Assembly (NCBI RefSeq): GCF_000715075.1
Contig: NC_134088.1
Location: 2,480,001-2,544,000, forward strand
Source: Nicotiana tabacum
Taxonomy: Eukaryota; Streptophyta; Magnoliopsida; Solanales; Solanaceae
Direction of reading: 5' to 3'
Length of the DNA: 64,000 nucleotides
Shown here: in pieces, positions 34,096-46,320 of the stretch
Layout of the letters: each line of letters begins with the position of its first letter
Numbering within the stretch: the first letter of the stretch is position 1
Position numbers and translations under genes: made by a program
The notes under the pieces: generated by a model
The model's input: only the letters and a program-made list of their open reading frames with translations
The model's database searches: none
Told to the model about the DNA's origin: nothing

Positions 34096-35175
34096 ATGGA
34101 TCTGGGAGAAACAAGTACTAAAAGTACTAGACTTGAAGAGGTAGTTATACCTCAAAACCTTGGTTTGTTAAATAAATGGACGATTCCTAAAGTTTCTATA
34201 AAAACCATTTATGATTATGGTTGGTTTTATAAACTTTCTTCAAAACAAATGATAAAAACGACTGAACAGTCTTTGGCGTTAAATTCTTCTGAACAGACTA
34301 TTCGTTTGTTAAACAAACACGATATTGACTTATACAAACATCATTATCATTACTTGCATATTGGTATGGTTCAAATTGCGTTTAAACCTTTAACCCTTAA
34401 AGGTTACCAGAGACCTTTTTTGGCAGCTCTTAGAGATGCTAGAAATCTGAATTTCAGACAATCTCTGATGGGTTCGATTGAATCTACTGTGGCCTATGGT
34501 CCAGTATATTTTAATTCTCAACCCAATCTGCAACTATCTCTTTCTGATGTTAATATTCTTGATGCCTTGACTTTAAATGTGAAAACGCATGGTTATAATT
34601 ATGCGCCTGGTTATGAACTTATATGTTTGTCTTATAGGATTTATTTTAAATTATTATCTACTTTGAATCCTAGATGTAAGTTATACGATACATCAGATCA
34701 GACCATACTGGTAGAAACCAATTTTGCAAGGTCCAAGGTCACCACTAGGAGACCTATTAGGTGGGAAGAAATTAATTTCCCAACTACTTGGACTTTAAAT
34801 TCGATTATATCCCCAAGTCAGATTACTAACGACTTGTCAAATACTGAATTTTCGCATGTTACTGAAAATCCAGATGGTAGGATTTGTATTCAATTTGATG
34901 ATAAGTCTACTCTTTATAATATGCATTCATTCTCTAATCATAGACTTCTACCTGCTATTCAACATATCTCTCCTGTTGAACCAGTCTACGGTCCAGCTCG
35001 CAATCGAGCGGCTTCTTTACACACTTTTACTAGTAAAGTTAGTAATAAGCCTGTTGAAAGGGTTGAAAGGGTTAAAGTTAACCCTCAAACAAATATTGTT
35101 CAGGACAATGATAATATTTCTGATAAGGATATTCCTTCTGTATCCGAGATGGATTTCGACCTCAAAAGTACTTAA
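34096..35175 (+). CDS. Viral movement protein ORF (30K superfamily), open
   Basis: An open frame of 359 codons without stop or visible frameshift. The core of the caulimovirid 30K-type movement protein lies about residues 85-190: predicted beta strands, an LDAL motif near residue 155 and a GYN-PGYEL segment near 167-174. A variable C-terminal third is rich in charged residues. In a virus the protein forms tubules at plasmodesmata and carries particles between cells. The stop TAA overlaps the next ATG (TAATG at 35173-35177), a coupling arrangement typical of the family. An intact frame beside a broken one may be chance, recent integration or selection. No host promoter was identified other than the viral one. 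Confidence 0.82.
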   Translation: MDLGETSTKSTRLEEVVIPQNLGLLNKWTIPKVSIKTIYDYGWFYKLSSKQMIKTTEQSLALNSSEQTIRLLNKHDIDLYKHHYHYLHIGMVQIAFKPLTLKGYQRPFLAALRDARNLNFRQSLMGSIESTVAYGPVYFNSQPNLQLSLSDVNILDALTLNVKTHGYNYAPGYELICLSYRIYFKLLSTLNPRCKLYDTSDQTILVETNFARSKVTTRRPIRWEEINFPTTWTLNSIISPSQITNDLSNTEFSHVTENPDGRICIQFDDKSTLYNMHSFSNHRLLPAIQHISPVEPVYGPARNRAASLHTFTSKVSNKPVERVERVKVNPQTNIVQDNDNISDKDIPSVSEMDFDLKST

Positions 35176-36070
35176 TGATTCCACACCAAATTGATTTTAG
35201 CCCCGGTTCTCGGGCACGAAAATATATTCAAAAGGAATTTTTTAGTGATAAATGGAGCCAGTTTAAAACGTTGTTTTTCGATGCTTATAGCAAAGATAAT
35301 TTGAATAGTATTTCTCAAAAATTTTATGAAACTTGTGCTTTGCATAATCAAATTATGTATTTTGTTCCTTGGTTTATAACATCATATTTGCCTCTTTATA
35401 TAAAGGTATTAGAAAGATCTTATAAAGATGGAAGTGGTAATATTACTAAAGCCATTTATCCTCCTCAGACCCCCTTTATTTTACCTAATAATACTGGTAT
35501 TACCTTCACTGCCTTTCAAAAATTTATTGATGATAATGTTGCAACTATCAGTATAGCAGAAATTAATAAATTGATTTCTCAAAACAATTATTTGGGTTTA
35601 TATGTAAAAATTTTAGGAGAACATATCGATTCTCTTGATAAAAAACTTGATGATTTGACTGTTTTAATAAAGGAAATGACTATTAAGAAATGACCAACTG
35701 ATGTTGCCTCCACTTCAGGAAGTAAAATAGGTTATCAAGCTATTCTTACTCATGTTCAAAGACCTCCTGAGATTCAGGATTTTAAATTTAAATCTCTTGA
35801 TGACTTGACACAACTCCTTGATAAAAAGCTTTCTGGTTTGAATGTTAAACCAATTGATTTATCTCAAAATTTTGCTGATAGAATTGATACCGTTTCTGAT
35901 TATAAAACTGAGACATGGTCAAAGTTTAATAAACTCAAAGGTTTAATTAAACCCAATAGTAGGTATGCTGACAAGCCTAGGATGCAAACTTACTATTATC
36001 CCCGTCCTACTCCTCAAGATGTGTTGATTGAGGAACACGACTGGAATCAGACTAATACGTCTTATAGCGG
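35175..36070 (+). pseudogene. Second viral ORF, N-terminal part, one stop
   Basis: Begins at the ATG that overlaps the movement-protein stop. Open to a TGA at 35691-35693, then the same frame stays open and protein-like to the junction at ~36070. About 298 codons survive with one nonsense change. The composition (Asp/Lys/Leu-rich, possible coiled coil near residues 145-170) fits the region before the coat domain of caulimovirid polyproteins. The zinc knuckle and polymerase are not reached because the insert ends here. Confidence 0.68.
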
Positions 36071-36157
36071 CATCAATGGCAAGTGCACGACATCAATGGC
36101 AAGTGCACGTCTTATAGCAAGGAACACGAAAATTCAACTATAAGAAAGAATAAGGAA
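36071..36157. other. Templated filler DNA at the viral/LTR junction
   Basis: Two tandem copies of CATCAATGGCAAGTGCACG(A/T) (36071-36110) resemble the start of the adjoining LTR (36158, ATCAATGGCAGGTGCACGAC). ACGTCTTATAGC (36107-36118) repeats viral bases 36057-36068, and AGGAACACGA (36120-36129) repeats 36031-36040. This patchwork is the signature of error-prone end joining with template switching. Confidence 0.75.
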
Positions 36158-36967
36158 ATCAATGGCAGGTGCACGACATCACCCTTCATGCTTTTACTCT
36201 TGTCCTCGCCATAAGAATCAATATAATCGGCACGACATTACCCTTCCTGCTTTTACCTCACATAATCATGGCATGGAATTATCCTTCGTGCATTATCACT
36301 CATATCATGACACAACATTGTACATCGTGCGGCAAGGCATCACCCGTCGTGCTTTTACCTTACAATATCGACACGACATCACCCTTCGTGCATTAACACT
36401 CTCAAAATCACGCACAACATCACCCTTCGTGCTTTACACTCTTTCTCACCCAAGAAACAATCACAAAGCAATTTGAGCAAGGGAATCAATAATATCACAA
36501 TAGAAACCCGGCAAAGGAACAATAGTATAACAAAAATATCCCGGCAAGGGAAACGATATCATAAGTAATAACATCCCGACAAAGGAGATAATATCAAAAG
36601 CAATAACATCCCTGCGAGGGAGACAATATCATAAACCTCTTCTCTTTTCCACAATTACTTTACAACTCAATTCTCAACTTGAGCCAACGCTGTACAATGT
36701 TCAATTACCAATAATATTTCCACAAGCCTTGTTCAAAAATAGAAATCATCATATAAAGTATCAGCAATATGAAACGGAGTCACATCAATCATAGTATAAG
36801 ACTTTCGGGCACGCTTGACACCGACGTATAGATACTCGTCACCACACCTATACGTGGTACTCAACAACTAACACATAACAAATAAGACACAATTCCTAAT
36901 CTCTCAAGCTAAGGTTAGACCAAACACTTAACTCAATACCATGAATACAATTCAAGCCTCAATTACC
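36158..36967 (-). repeat. Middle part of a Tekay-like LTR
   Basis: Collinear with about 17030-17850: the CACGACATCACCCTTC array, the CCCGGCAAGGGA array and the CTATACGTGGTACTCAAC block. Truncated on the left by the viral junction and on the right by insertion of the next LTR at CAATTACC. Confidence 0.78.
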
Positions 36968-39900
36968 TGTCACGATCCGAATTTCCCACCCTCGGGAGTA
37001 GTGATGGCGCCTAATCGTGAAAGGTAGGCAAGGCGCGTAATATAGAATCCCTAACTCTTTTATTAGCCTTTTTAACAATTTAAACTAACATATGATTAAC
37101 AACGAAATATTAACGATAAAAAGATACAAGCGGAAGACTTAATCTAGTACGTTAACCATAAACAATACAGCAGTGCCAACGTACCTCTCTACCCAGAATC
37201 CGGTGTCACAATATCACGGACTGTCTACGAGTTACTACATACAAATGTCTGAAAGGAAAGTACTTTCTGTCTCGGAAGCAAATGAAAATAGAATACATAT
37301 AAGAATAGAAGAGAACGTCGGTCCTGCGGACACCTGTAGGACTACCTCGGGATCTCTGGCTGGACTGAAAGCTGCTCCGGGATCTGCACATAGTGCAGAG
37401 TATAGTATCAGCACAACCGACTCCATGTGCGGTAAGTGCCTAGCCTAACCTCGGCGAATTAGTGACGAGGCTAGAACCAGACTACCAAACAACCTGTGCA
37501 ATTCAACTATATACAGCAGAATAGAGGAACAAAAATAAACTGTCAAATATGGAAGGGGTGGCATCTGCGGGGGAGATATCAATTAAGAATAGAAGACAAC
37601 AGGTAATTGAAAGAAACAATACATCTCGGATATCAATAAAGAACTAAAAATCAATAAGTGCACGGCATCACCCTTCGTGCTTTTACTCCCGTCCTCACCA
37701 AAACAATCAAGTAATGAAAATGTGCACGGCATCACCCTTCGTGCTTTTACTCTCGTCCTTACCAAATAATCAATATAATCGGCACGAAATGGTACATCGT
37801 GCGGCACGACATCACCCTTAGTGCTTTACACTCTTTCCTCACAAATCATATACGACATCACCCTTCGTGCTTTAACACTCTCTCACCAAAATAATACACG
37901 ACATCACCCTTCGTGTTTTAACACTCTTCCTCACCCAAACAATAATCACAAATAATAGGGTAAGGGAATAAATGAAATTACAAGAAGAGTCTTGGCAAGG
38001 GAACAATATTTCAACAATCAAGTCCTGGCAAGGGAATAACATCAAAAGAAACATCAACATCCCGGCTAGAGAGATAATCATTAGAAACAACAAATTCCCG
38101 ACAAGGGAGATAATATAGTGATTCTCTTCTCTTTTTCACTTTTATTTCACAACTCACTTCATAACTTTGAGCCAATGCTCTAAAAGGTTCAATTTTCACT
38201 TATACTTTCACATTTCATTGAACAACTTGAGCCAATGCTCCTCAATACTCAAATTTCACAATTACTTCCACAAACTTTGCCCAACAATAGAAATCATCAT
38301 CAAAGCATGAATAATACAACGAAGCCATAATAATCACAATATAAGACTCACAGACATGCTTGACACCATCGTATAGATACTCGTCACCATGCCTATACGT
38401 TGTACTCGACAATTACCACATAGCAAATAGGACTCAACTCCTAATCCCTCAAGCTAAGGTTAGACCAAACACTTACCTTGATGCCACGAACACAATTCAA
38501 GCCTCTACTATCGCTTTACCTCTTGATTTCACCGCCAATTCGCGTGTATCTAGCCACAAGTTACTTAAGTACATCAATAAATGCCAAATGATTCAATTCT
38601 AATGCATGAAAATAAGTTTTCTAAAGTTTTACCCAAAAAGTCAAAAATCGCCCCCAGGCCCACATGGTCAAAACCCGAGGTTCGAACCAAAACCCGATTA
38701 CTCATTCCCCCACAAAATTCATATATATAATTTGTTTTGAAATTGGACCTCAAATCGAGGACCAAATCCCCAATTTTTGAAAAACCTAGGTTTTACCCAA
38801 AACACCCAATTTCCCCCATGAAAATCATTGATTTTTAGTTGAAATCATGTGAAAAGATGTTAATGATTGAAGAAAGCGAGTTAAAATTAACTTACAATCG
38901 ATTTGGAAGAAGAAGTGTCTTTGAAAAATTGTCCAAGTGTGTTTTGGTTTTGAAAGAGTGAAAAATAAGAGTTTTTTGGCTAAGTATAAAAATTGTAGGT
39001 TGCAGATATGGGAATTGCGACCAGACCGATCTTTGCTATGTTCGCATTTGAGCACAAAATGTCGCATTTGCGAACAAAATGTCCCATTTGCGACCAAGTG
39101 GATTTTCTCGTGTTCTTCGCATTTGCGATAGACCCCTCGCAAATGCGAAATCGCATTTGCGATACAAGAGTCGCATTTGCCACTAAGGCAGTAGCTGGGG
39201 GGGGGAGGATCGCATTTGCGATGGGAACCTCGCATTTGCGAGATAGTGCTGGTTTGGGATAGTTCGCATTTGCGGCATAGCCTTCGCAAATGCAATCTCG
39301 CATTTGCGAGCCGGCTTGCAATACATCAGTTCAAAATCTGCAACATCCTAAGTCAAAATTTCACTCTGTGGCCTATCCAAAACTCACCCAAGCCCTCGGG
39401 GCTCCAAACCAACCACGCACACCAACCTAAAAACATCATACGGACTTGCTTGTGCATTCAAATCGCTAAAAATAACATCAACAACTATGAATTTAGCATC
39501 AAAAGCATTAAATTTCTTAAGAACTTCAAATTTTCAATTTTTCTCAAAAACGATCCGATTCACGTCGTATCAAGTCCGTTTCTTACCAAATTTCACAGAC
39601 TTATCTTAAATCACATATAAGACCTGTATCAGGCGCCGAAACCAAAATCTGGGCCCGATACCATCAAGTTTTAATCACAATTTATTTCAAAAACTCATAA
39701 ACAATTTCAGAAAATAATTTTCTTTAAAAAATTATTTCTCGGGCTTGGGACATCGGAATTCAATTCTGGGCATACGCCCAAGTACCATATTTTCCTACGA
39801 ACCCTCCGGGACCGTCCAATCACGGGTCCGGGTCTGTTTACCCAGAATGATTTCTGAAGTCAACTTAAACTCTTTTTAAATGCAAAATTCATCATTTTTC

Positions 39901-40743
39901 ACAGATTTTCACAAAATGGCTTTCTGGCTAGGTAAGGTTCGCATTTGCAATGCCTAGGTCGAAATGCCCATGCCTAAGGACTTTGTAATTGCGAAGCCAG
40001 ATCTCGCAATTGCAGGATCAGAGACCTGGGCAAAAATACCAGATACCAACAACTTTTCCCAAGTCCAATTTCACTCTGTGGCCTATTCAAAACTCACACG
40101 GTCCCTCGGGGCTCCAAACTAAACATGCACGCAAGTACAAAAACATCATATGGACTTGCTCGTGCAATCAAATCATCAAAATAACATCAACAACTATGAA
40201 TTAAACCCCAAATTCATGAAATCACTCAAGAAAATCAAAATTCCCATTTTCTCAAATAAAGGTCTGATTTATACTAAACGAACTCCGATTCTCACCAAAC
40301 TTCACAGATTCAACTTAATTATTATTTCAAACTTGTACCGATCTTCGGAACCAAGATACGGGCCCGATAACATCACGAAATTACACCAATTGACTTCTAA
40401 AAGCCTTTATATTTTCCAGAAAATATTTTTTTTTAAAATTCACTTCTCGGGCTTGGGACCTCGGAATTCGATTCCGGGCATACGCCCAAGTCCCATATTT
40501 TACTACGGACCCTACGAGACCGTCGGATCACGGGTCCAGGTCCGTTTACCAATAATGTTGACTAAAGTCAATTTTAACGAATTTTAAGAGTTAGATTCCT
40601 TATTTTACTTAGTTTTCACATAAAAGCTTTCGGGAAACGAGCCCGGATTGAACACAAATAGAGGTGAGACAAAGAGAGGCTTTAAGGCCTCAGAACATGG
40701 AATTTATTTGTAACACAAGTGATGACCCTTTTGGTTCATAACA
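36968..40743 (-). repeat. Tekay-like solo LTR with internal duplication
   Basis: + strand left end TGTCACGATCCG, right end GGTTCATAACA (minus start TGTTATGAACC). It contains the CACGGCATCACCC array (37660-37930), the CGCATTTGCGA cluster (38998-39320) and two copies of the terminal third: ~39350-39945 and ~40062-40743, each with CTCTGTGGCCTAT, a CTCGGGGCTCCAAAC block and GGCATACGCCCAAGT. No matching target duplication was found. Confidence 0.75.
38998..39320. repeat. Cluster of CGCATTTGCGA palindromic motifs in LTR
   Basis: The densest cluster in the window: more than a dozen motif variants in ~320 bp, in both orientations (TCGCATTTGCGA, CGCAAATGCGA). Confidence 0.82.
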
Positions 40744-41994
40744 TGATCAAACGAACTGAACAACATGTGCCCCAATATTACAACAATACCTAAGGAAGTA
40801 ACCCATCCTTCTAAGCAGCCGAGTGATATCCTACTCCATATCCATTACATCTCTTACAACAACAACTAATTCATCCAACGTCTCCCATATACCCATAAGG
40901 CATAACACAACCCTTATCCAAAACTTTCTTTACTCGAGTCATCCTAGATTTAAACCTCTATAAGCCATAACTGATTCGCCAGCATTCCTTAAACTGAAAC
41001 TAATACGACACTTAGCCGCACAATCAACTCATCAGTAACAGACTCCACTACTTGGATCAAATACATAGGTCAAACATACAAAAACTCACAATTCCCATGC
41101 GCTATTACAACCATTATATCATAGTGAGATTAAACTAAATCCTTCATAAGCTCATGCAACACAAACCATCTAGTACTTTAAATCATCTGTAAATCTCACA
41201 TTCGCCCTCGTAATAATCAAGCCGACTCTTATCAGCGATCCAAACTCAAATTGCAACACATATTTAACCAGTAAAAGATAACTTCCAACAAGCAACATAA
41301 GGCTCACAAAAACTTCAGAATACCCCCAGGAGATGGCCCACCCGCTTCGCCTCAAACTAACATCTCTTCATACCCTTCCACCGTCATAAACATCACACAA
41401 TCACTTAATCTTCCTAAGTCTGAACCCATATCACGACATGAATTTTTACCTCACTCCCCAACTAAAAAACATGAGAAGATATTTCAACACACTCATAATT
41501 CGGGGCTATACATCAAATCAAGATGGAAATCGAGCACCAAATAGTTCTTTCTACCATCATACTCATCGCGTAGCCATCCAGTCATCACTTCCACTAATAA
41601 GGACACTACCAAACATATAAATCCAAAAGCACGTGCTCACGCAATCAACACCTTAGTGCTCAAGCTACAGGCAAAGCCCGGCCTCAAGTCCTCCAGACTG
41701 GCCCAACATCAACACACAGAAATCACATCTCGCCCCTCATTCTGGGAATCACAATCCATAGATGCACAATTTATACCGAGTGCTCATGCGCGCATACGAA
41801 CGCGTGGAAAGAATTCAAAGTACATTTCAAGCTGAATCAATGTCGCACGATAAGAATTCAAGAATGTGAAGTTTTTCTAAAGGTTCTGTAGCCTCTGAAA
41901 GATAAGTACAAATGTTTCTGTACCGATCCGTGAGACTCTACTAAACCTGCTCATGACTCGTGAGACCTATGTACCCTAGGCTCTGATACCAATT
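40744..41994 (-). other. Remnant 5' interior of a chromovirus-like element
   Basis: The right 120 bp on the minus strand are the usual leader: primer site TGGTATCAGAGCCTAGG (41991-41975), then ACATAGGTCTCACGAGTCATG and AGAGTCTCACGGATCGGTAC, as in the element at 58120. The remaining kilobase is degenerate, with no open frame of retroviral character that I can name. Confidence 0.6.
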
Positions 41995-43420
41995 TGTCAC
42001 GACCCAAATCTACTATGTCGTGATAGCGCCTATCGTGGTACTAGGCAGGCCGACACACTAACAAACCAATCAATACTTCCAATCTTAAGATAAAATCAAA
42101 GCTATCTAAAAATAAAACTTCATAAAGTGATTAAATCAAAACAACAATGCGGAAAGGAAGTCTGACATCGGGTGTCACTAGTCATGAGCATCTACAAAGG
42201 ACCGTCCGATAACACTAAGAGATAAACAAACTGGAAAAATGACTAATAACAAGCTATAGAAAGACAGGAGGGAGATAAAGTAGGGATTTGATCACCGTAC
42301 AACTACCTTACTAACTCCAACAGATCCGCGACGGATGAAAACAACACTCACTAGCACATCCAGTAATCCCTGGATCTGAACACAAGATGCAGGGAGTAAT
42401 GTGAGTACGCCAACTCAGTAAGTAATAAAAGTAAATAAAGACTGAGCAGTAGTGACGAGAATTAAAACACATACAGTTCATATTACGAAATCTCAGTAGA
42501 ATACAACAGGCTTTTAAATCAGTATATGAATCAAATCATCTCGTCTAAAAATCCAATTTTTAGTAAAAATCATTTGAAGATGTGTAAAATCCATTTAAAA
42601 CATCTTCCAGCAGTTTTCAAACAAAGTGATGAAATAGTGAGTAAAAATAATGAAAACATAGTCGGTGCCTCGAGCAAAAACTCACTCATATACAGTCCTT
42701 CGGGCAACATAAATCTTAAACGGACCCTCGGGCAATCATCACTGTCACTCATATACAGCCCCTCGGGCATACCTCACAATCACTTATAAACAACCACTCG
42801 GGCACAACATGAATCAAGAACAGCCCCTCGGGCAAAACATCATATCACTCACTCAGGGTACCCGCACTCACTAGGGTTGTACAGACTCTGGAGGGGCTCC
42901 TACAGCCCAATCGCTATAACAAGCCACCTAGTGGCATAAATCAATCAGGCCCTCGGTCTCACAAAATCATGAATCAGAATCCGCACGGACAACCCACGTG
43001 CTGCACGGACAACTCACGTGCCATAGTCTCAATATCTCACAATCAGGCACTCGGCCTTACTCAGTCATGAATCAATAACAACATGATGCGGCGCGCAGCC
43101 CGATCTCATAAATAACCTCACAAAAATAGGCCCTCAGCCTCGCTCAGTCATAAACCTCTCAAGCCACTCATGCTATCAGTAAAACAGGGTGCTCAGCCCA
43201 AAATTACATTTTTATGCATCAAAACAGAGTAATAAAGACTGAGTTATAAAATCAATAAACATAGCATGACTAAGTATAGATTTTTAAATCAAAACAGTGA
43301 GAGGATAATAAGAAAAAGGCCCCTAAGGACTAAACAACCCTAGCACAAGGCCCAAATATGGCATTCAGCCCAATTTATAGAATTCTTTCGAAATCACATA
43401 AGTATCATATAGTTTCAACC
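41995..43420 (-). repeat. 5' LTR of the preceding remnant, truncated
   Basis: + strand begins TGTCACGACCCAAATC next to the primer site. It carries a run of CAGTCCTTCGGGCA/CAGCCCCTCGGGCA units (42690-42840) and GCACGGACAACCCACGTG repeats (~42985-43020). The far end merges into unrelated sequence near 43420. It belongs to a sister family of the LTRs at 49812 and 54323. Confidence 0.65.
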
Positions 43421-43604
43421 CAAACTCTTCCCGATTCTGTTGCCTTATAAAATTGTTAATTATCGACTGTTTTAAAGTTAAGTTAAGTAAATGTTGGGAT
43501 TGTTTATGAAAATAAATGAGAACTCACTAGTTGACTTAGGGCTGGCTTGCCTAACAATGGAGTTGGGCGCCATCACATCCTATAATGGAATTTGGATCAT
43601 GACA
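43421..43604 (+). repeat. 3' stub of a plus-oriented LTR
   Basis: GGGCTGGCTTGCCTAAC, then GTTGGGCGCCATCACATCC and a final GGATCATGACA have the form of the last ~90 bp of the LTRs ending at 47253 and 58119. Confidence 0.5.
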
Positions 43605-44388
43605 ATGAGGCATATTTTTTATTGCAGCTAGTATCTCCTCAGTTATTACATTCTTAAAAAGTCTGCCCCAAAAGTGAGAGTTTAGTGGCGGCAATAAATT
43701 AGTCGCCACTATATGATTTAAATTTCTTTTCCCATTTTAGCTGAAAAGTTTTGTGGTCGCTAATCGCAACCAAAGTATTTAAAAAATGATAGATAAATTA
43801 AGGAAATTTTACATGATATAACTAAATTATACACTATATTTAACATAAATAAATGCACTTTAATTTAATTATTGGGTAATTCAAATCATTTTAATTTTCA
43901 TTTTCATTTTACATAGCAGTTGCTGGGAAAATTCTTCACCAAGGCTGGGATTAATGTGAATGTGCATCCGCCTCTTTTGCGTTATTATTATTGTTTCATA
44001 TTTTCGCTTTTGTGGCAACTAAAAAGAAAATAAATGTGCCACAAAATAGATTTTAGGTATATAAAGCATTACTTTCAGTAGTGAGTACCTGGGTTGCAAT
44101 AGTAAGTCGTAACTGAAAAGTAGGCTGTTACTTGAAAAGAGTGCCGTGTATCAATACTTTTACTAGCGACCACGATTGTCGCCACGAACATTGTCCTAAA
44201 AACTTTATTTTGTGTGGTACTCTAGCAGTAACAAACATTAAAGTGTGTTATTGAAGCTAATTAGATTGTTCTTTAAAATATTACTTTTCTCTAGAAAATT
44301 AGCTAATTCAAACTATTTTTATTATTATTATTATTTTTATTTTACATATAATTTTTGTGAGTATTTTTCGGTAAAGCTTGGCCAATGT
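43605..44388. other. AT-rich segment with CACTA-like subterminal motifs
   Basis: Scattered TGGTCGCTAATCGCAACCA, TAGTCGCCACTATA and AGCGACCACGATTGTCGCC motifs suggest another CACTA or foldback remnant. No gene seen. Confidence 0.4.
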
Positions 44389-45104
44389 TGTGATGACCCA
44401 AAAGGTCATCACTTGTTTTAGAAATAAATTCTGCGTTTCGAGGCCTTAAAAACTTCTTTCTGTCTCACCTCGATTTGTGTGCGCAGTCCGGGTGCGTAGC
44501 CAGAAAGCCATTATGTGAAAATCTATGAAAAATGATGATTTTTGCCTTTAAAATGAATTTAAGTTGACTTCGGTCAACATTTTGGGTAAACAGAACTGGA
44601 CCCGTGGTTTGACGGTCCCAGAGGATCCGTAGGAAAATATGAGACTTGGGGCGTGTGCCCGGAATCGAATTCCGAGGTCCCAAGCCCGAGAAATGAATTT
44701 TTAAAGAAAATTATTTTCTGGAATATTTATGAGTTTTTGAAAATGAAATGTGTTTGAAGTTTGATGGTATCGAGCCCGTATTCTTGTTTCGAAGCCCGAT
44801 ACAGGTCTTCTATGTGATTTAAGTTGAGTTTGTGAAATTTTGTAAGAAACGGACTTGAAATGACGTGAATTGGACCTTATTTGAGAAAATTAAAAAACTT
44901 GATGTTCTTAAGTGATCTCATGATCTTGATGCTAAATTCATAGTTGTTGATGTTATTTTGGTGATTTGAATGCACGAGTAAGTCCGTATAATATTTCTAG
45001 GATGGTGTGCATATTTGGTTTGGAGCCCTGAGGGCTCGGGTGAGTTTTAGATAGGCCACGGAGTGGAATTCAACTTAGGAAATTGCAGGTTTTTCAGCCG
45101 GTAT

Positions 45105-45375
45105 GTTCAGGTTTGCAGGCTTCGCAAATGCGAAGTTTGGCTCGCAAATACGACAAAGCATCGCAAACGCGATAATGGACCTGGGCCGCCTTAGTCGCCA
45201 ATGCGACTGTTCTATCACAAAAGCGATGTCGCATTTGCGAAAGGTCCCTCGCAAATGCGAAGGTGACCAGAAATTAACTTGGTCGTAAATGCGACATTAT
45301 CTTCGCAAATGCGAAAGGGTCAGTTTTCTGAGGGGTTCGCAATTGCGAACCTTGGTCGCACCTGCGATACCTGTA
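45105..45375. repeat. Cluster of CGCAAATGCGA motifs in LTR
   Basis: About ten variants including TTCGCAAATGCGAA and TCGCATTTGCGA, at the position corresponding to the clusters of the minus-oriented LTRs. Confidence 0.78.
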
Positions 45376-46320
45376 ACCTGTAAATTCATAACTTAGACGC
45401 ATTTCAATCAATTTTCAAACCCTTTCAAAACCAAAACACTCTTGGGCGATTTTTCAAAGACAGGTACTCTTCCAAATCGATTGTAAATCATTTCTAACTT
45501 GTTTTATTTGATCTTTAACATCTTTTCACATGATTTCAACTCAAAATCAATTATTTTCATGGGGTAAATTGGATGTTTTGGGTAGAACCTAGGTTTTTAA
45601 ATTTTTGGGGATTTGGACCTCGATTTGAGGTCCGTTTTAATTTTTTTATATATATTTGGGTTCGTGGGGGAATGGGTAATCGGGTTTTGGTTCGAACCTC
45701 GGGTTTTGATCATGTGAGCCCAGGGGCGATTTTTGACTTTTGGAGAAAACTTTAGAAAACTTATTTTCATGCATTAGAATTGATTCATTTAGCATTTATT
45801 GATGTAATTAAGTAACTAGTGGCTAGATACGAGCGAATTGGTGGTGGAATCAAGAGGTAAAACGATAGTTAAGACTTAAATTGTGTTCGTGGCATCGAGG
45901 TAAGTGTTTGGTCTAACCTTAGCTTGAGGGATTAGGAGTTGTGTCCTATTTGCTATGTGTTATTTGTTGAATATGACGTATAGGCATGGTGACGAGTATC
46001 TAAACATTGGTGTCAAGAATGCCCGTGAGTCTTAAATTGAAATCGTTGTGTTTTTAATAAGTACTATGAATGCCTAAATTGTTGATTTTCTGTGTTGAGC
46101 AAGAATTATGATTATTCTCGTGGAAGTTGCTTATGGTTGAGTATTGATGCTAGTTGAGGTCTCTTTTGTGAAGTTAAACGTTGGAACAAGTTTGGTTATA
46201 GCCGACTCCCTTGCCGGGACGTATTTACTTATATTGTCGATTCCCTTGCCGGAATAGTGTTGTTTCCTTATTGTTCCATTGCCGGGACTTTTTTTGTGAT
46301 TGGTGTTGAATTGTATATTG

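Larger units (their letters stand above)
32748..36070 (+). mobile_element. Endogenous pararetrovirus fragment (Caulimoviridae)
   Basis: A 3.3-kb piece of an integrated plant DNA pararetrovirus, reading tail of the last ORF, intergenic region with promoter and poly(A) signal, minus-strand primer site for tRNA-Met, movement protein ORF and start of the next ORF. This order across the primer site shows it came from a circular or redundant viral form, not from an LTR element. RT/RNase H and most of the coat region are absent. It may be related to the solendovirus/tobacco vein clearing virus side of the family, judged only from host context. Decayed except for the movement protein frame. Confidence 0.85.

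Noticed and set aside
34096..35175. Movement-protein frame as a domesticated host gene
   Set aside because: It sits in viral context with viral promoter and primer site, and nothing in this window shows selection. Kept only as a question.
38825..39321. Long overlapping open frames on both strands (up to 156 codons)
   Set aside because: They arise from the CGCATTTGCGA motif cluster, which lacks stops in several frames. The peptides repeat short words such as SQMR, CDG and FANA. No real protein.
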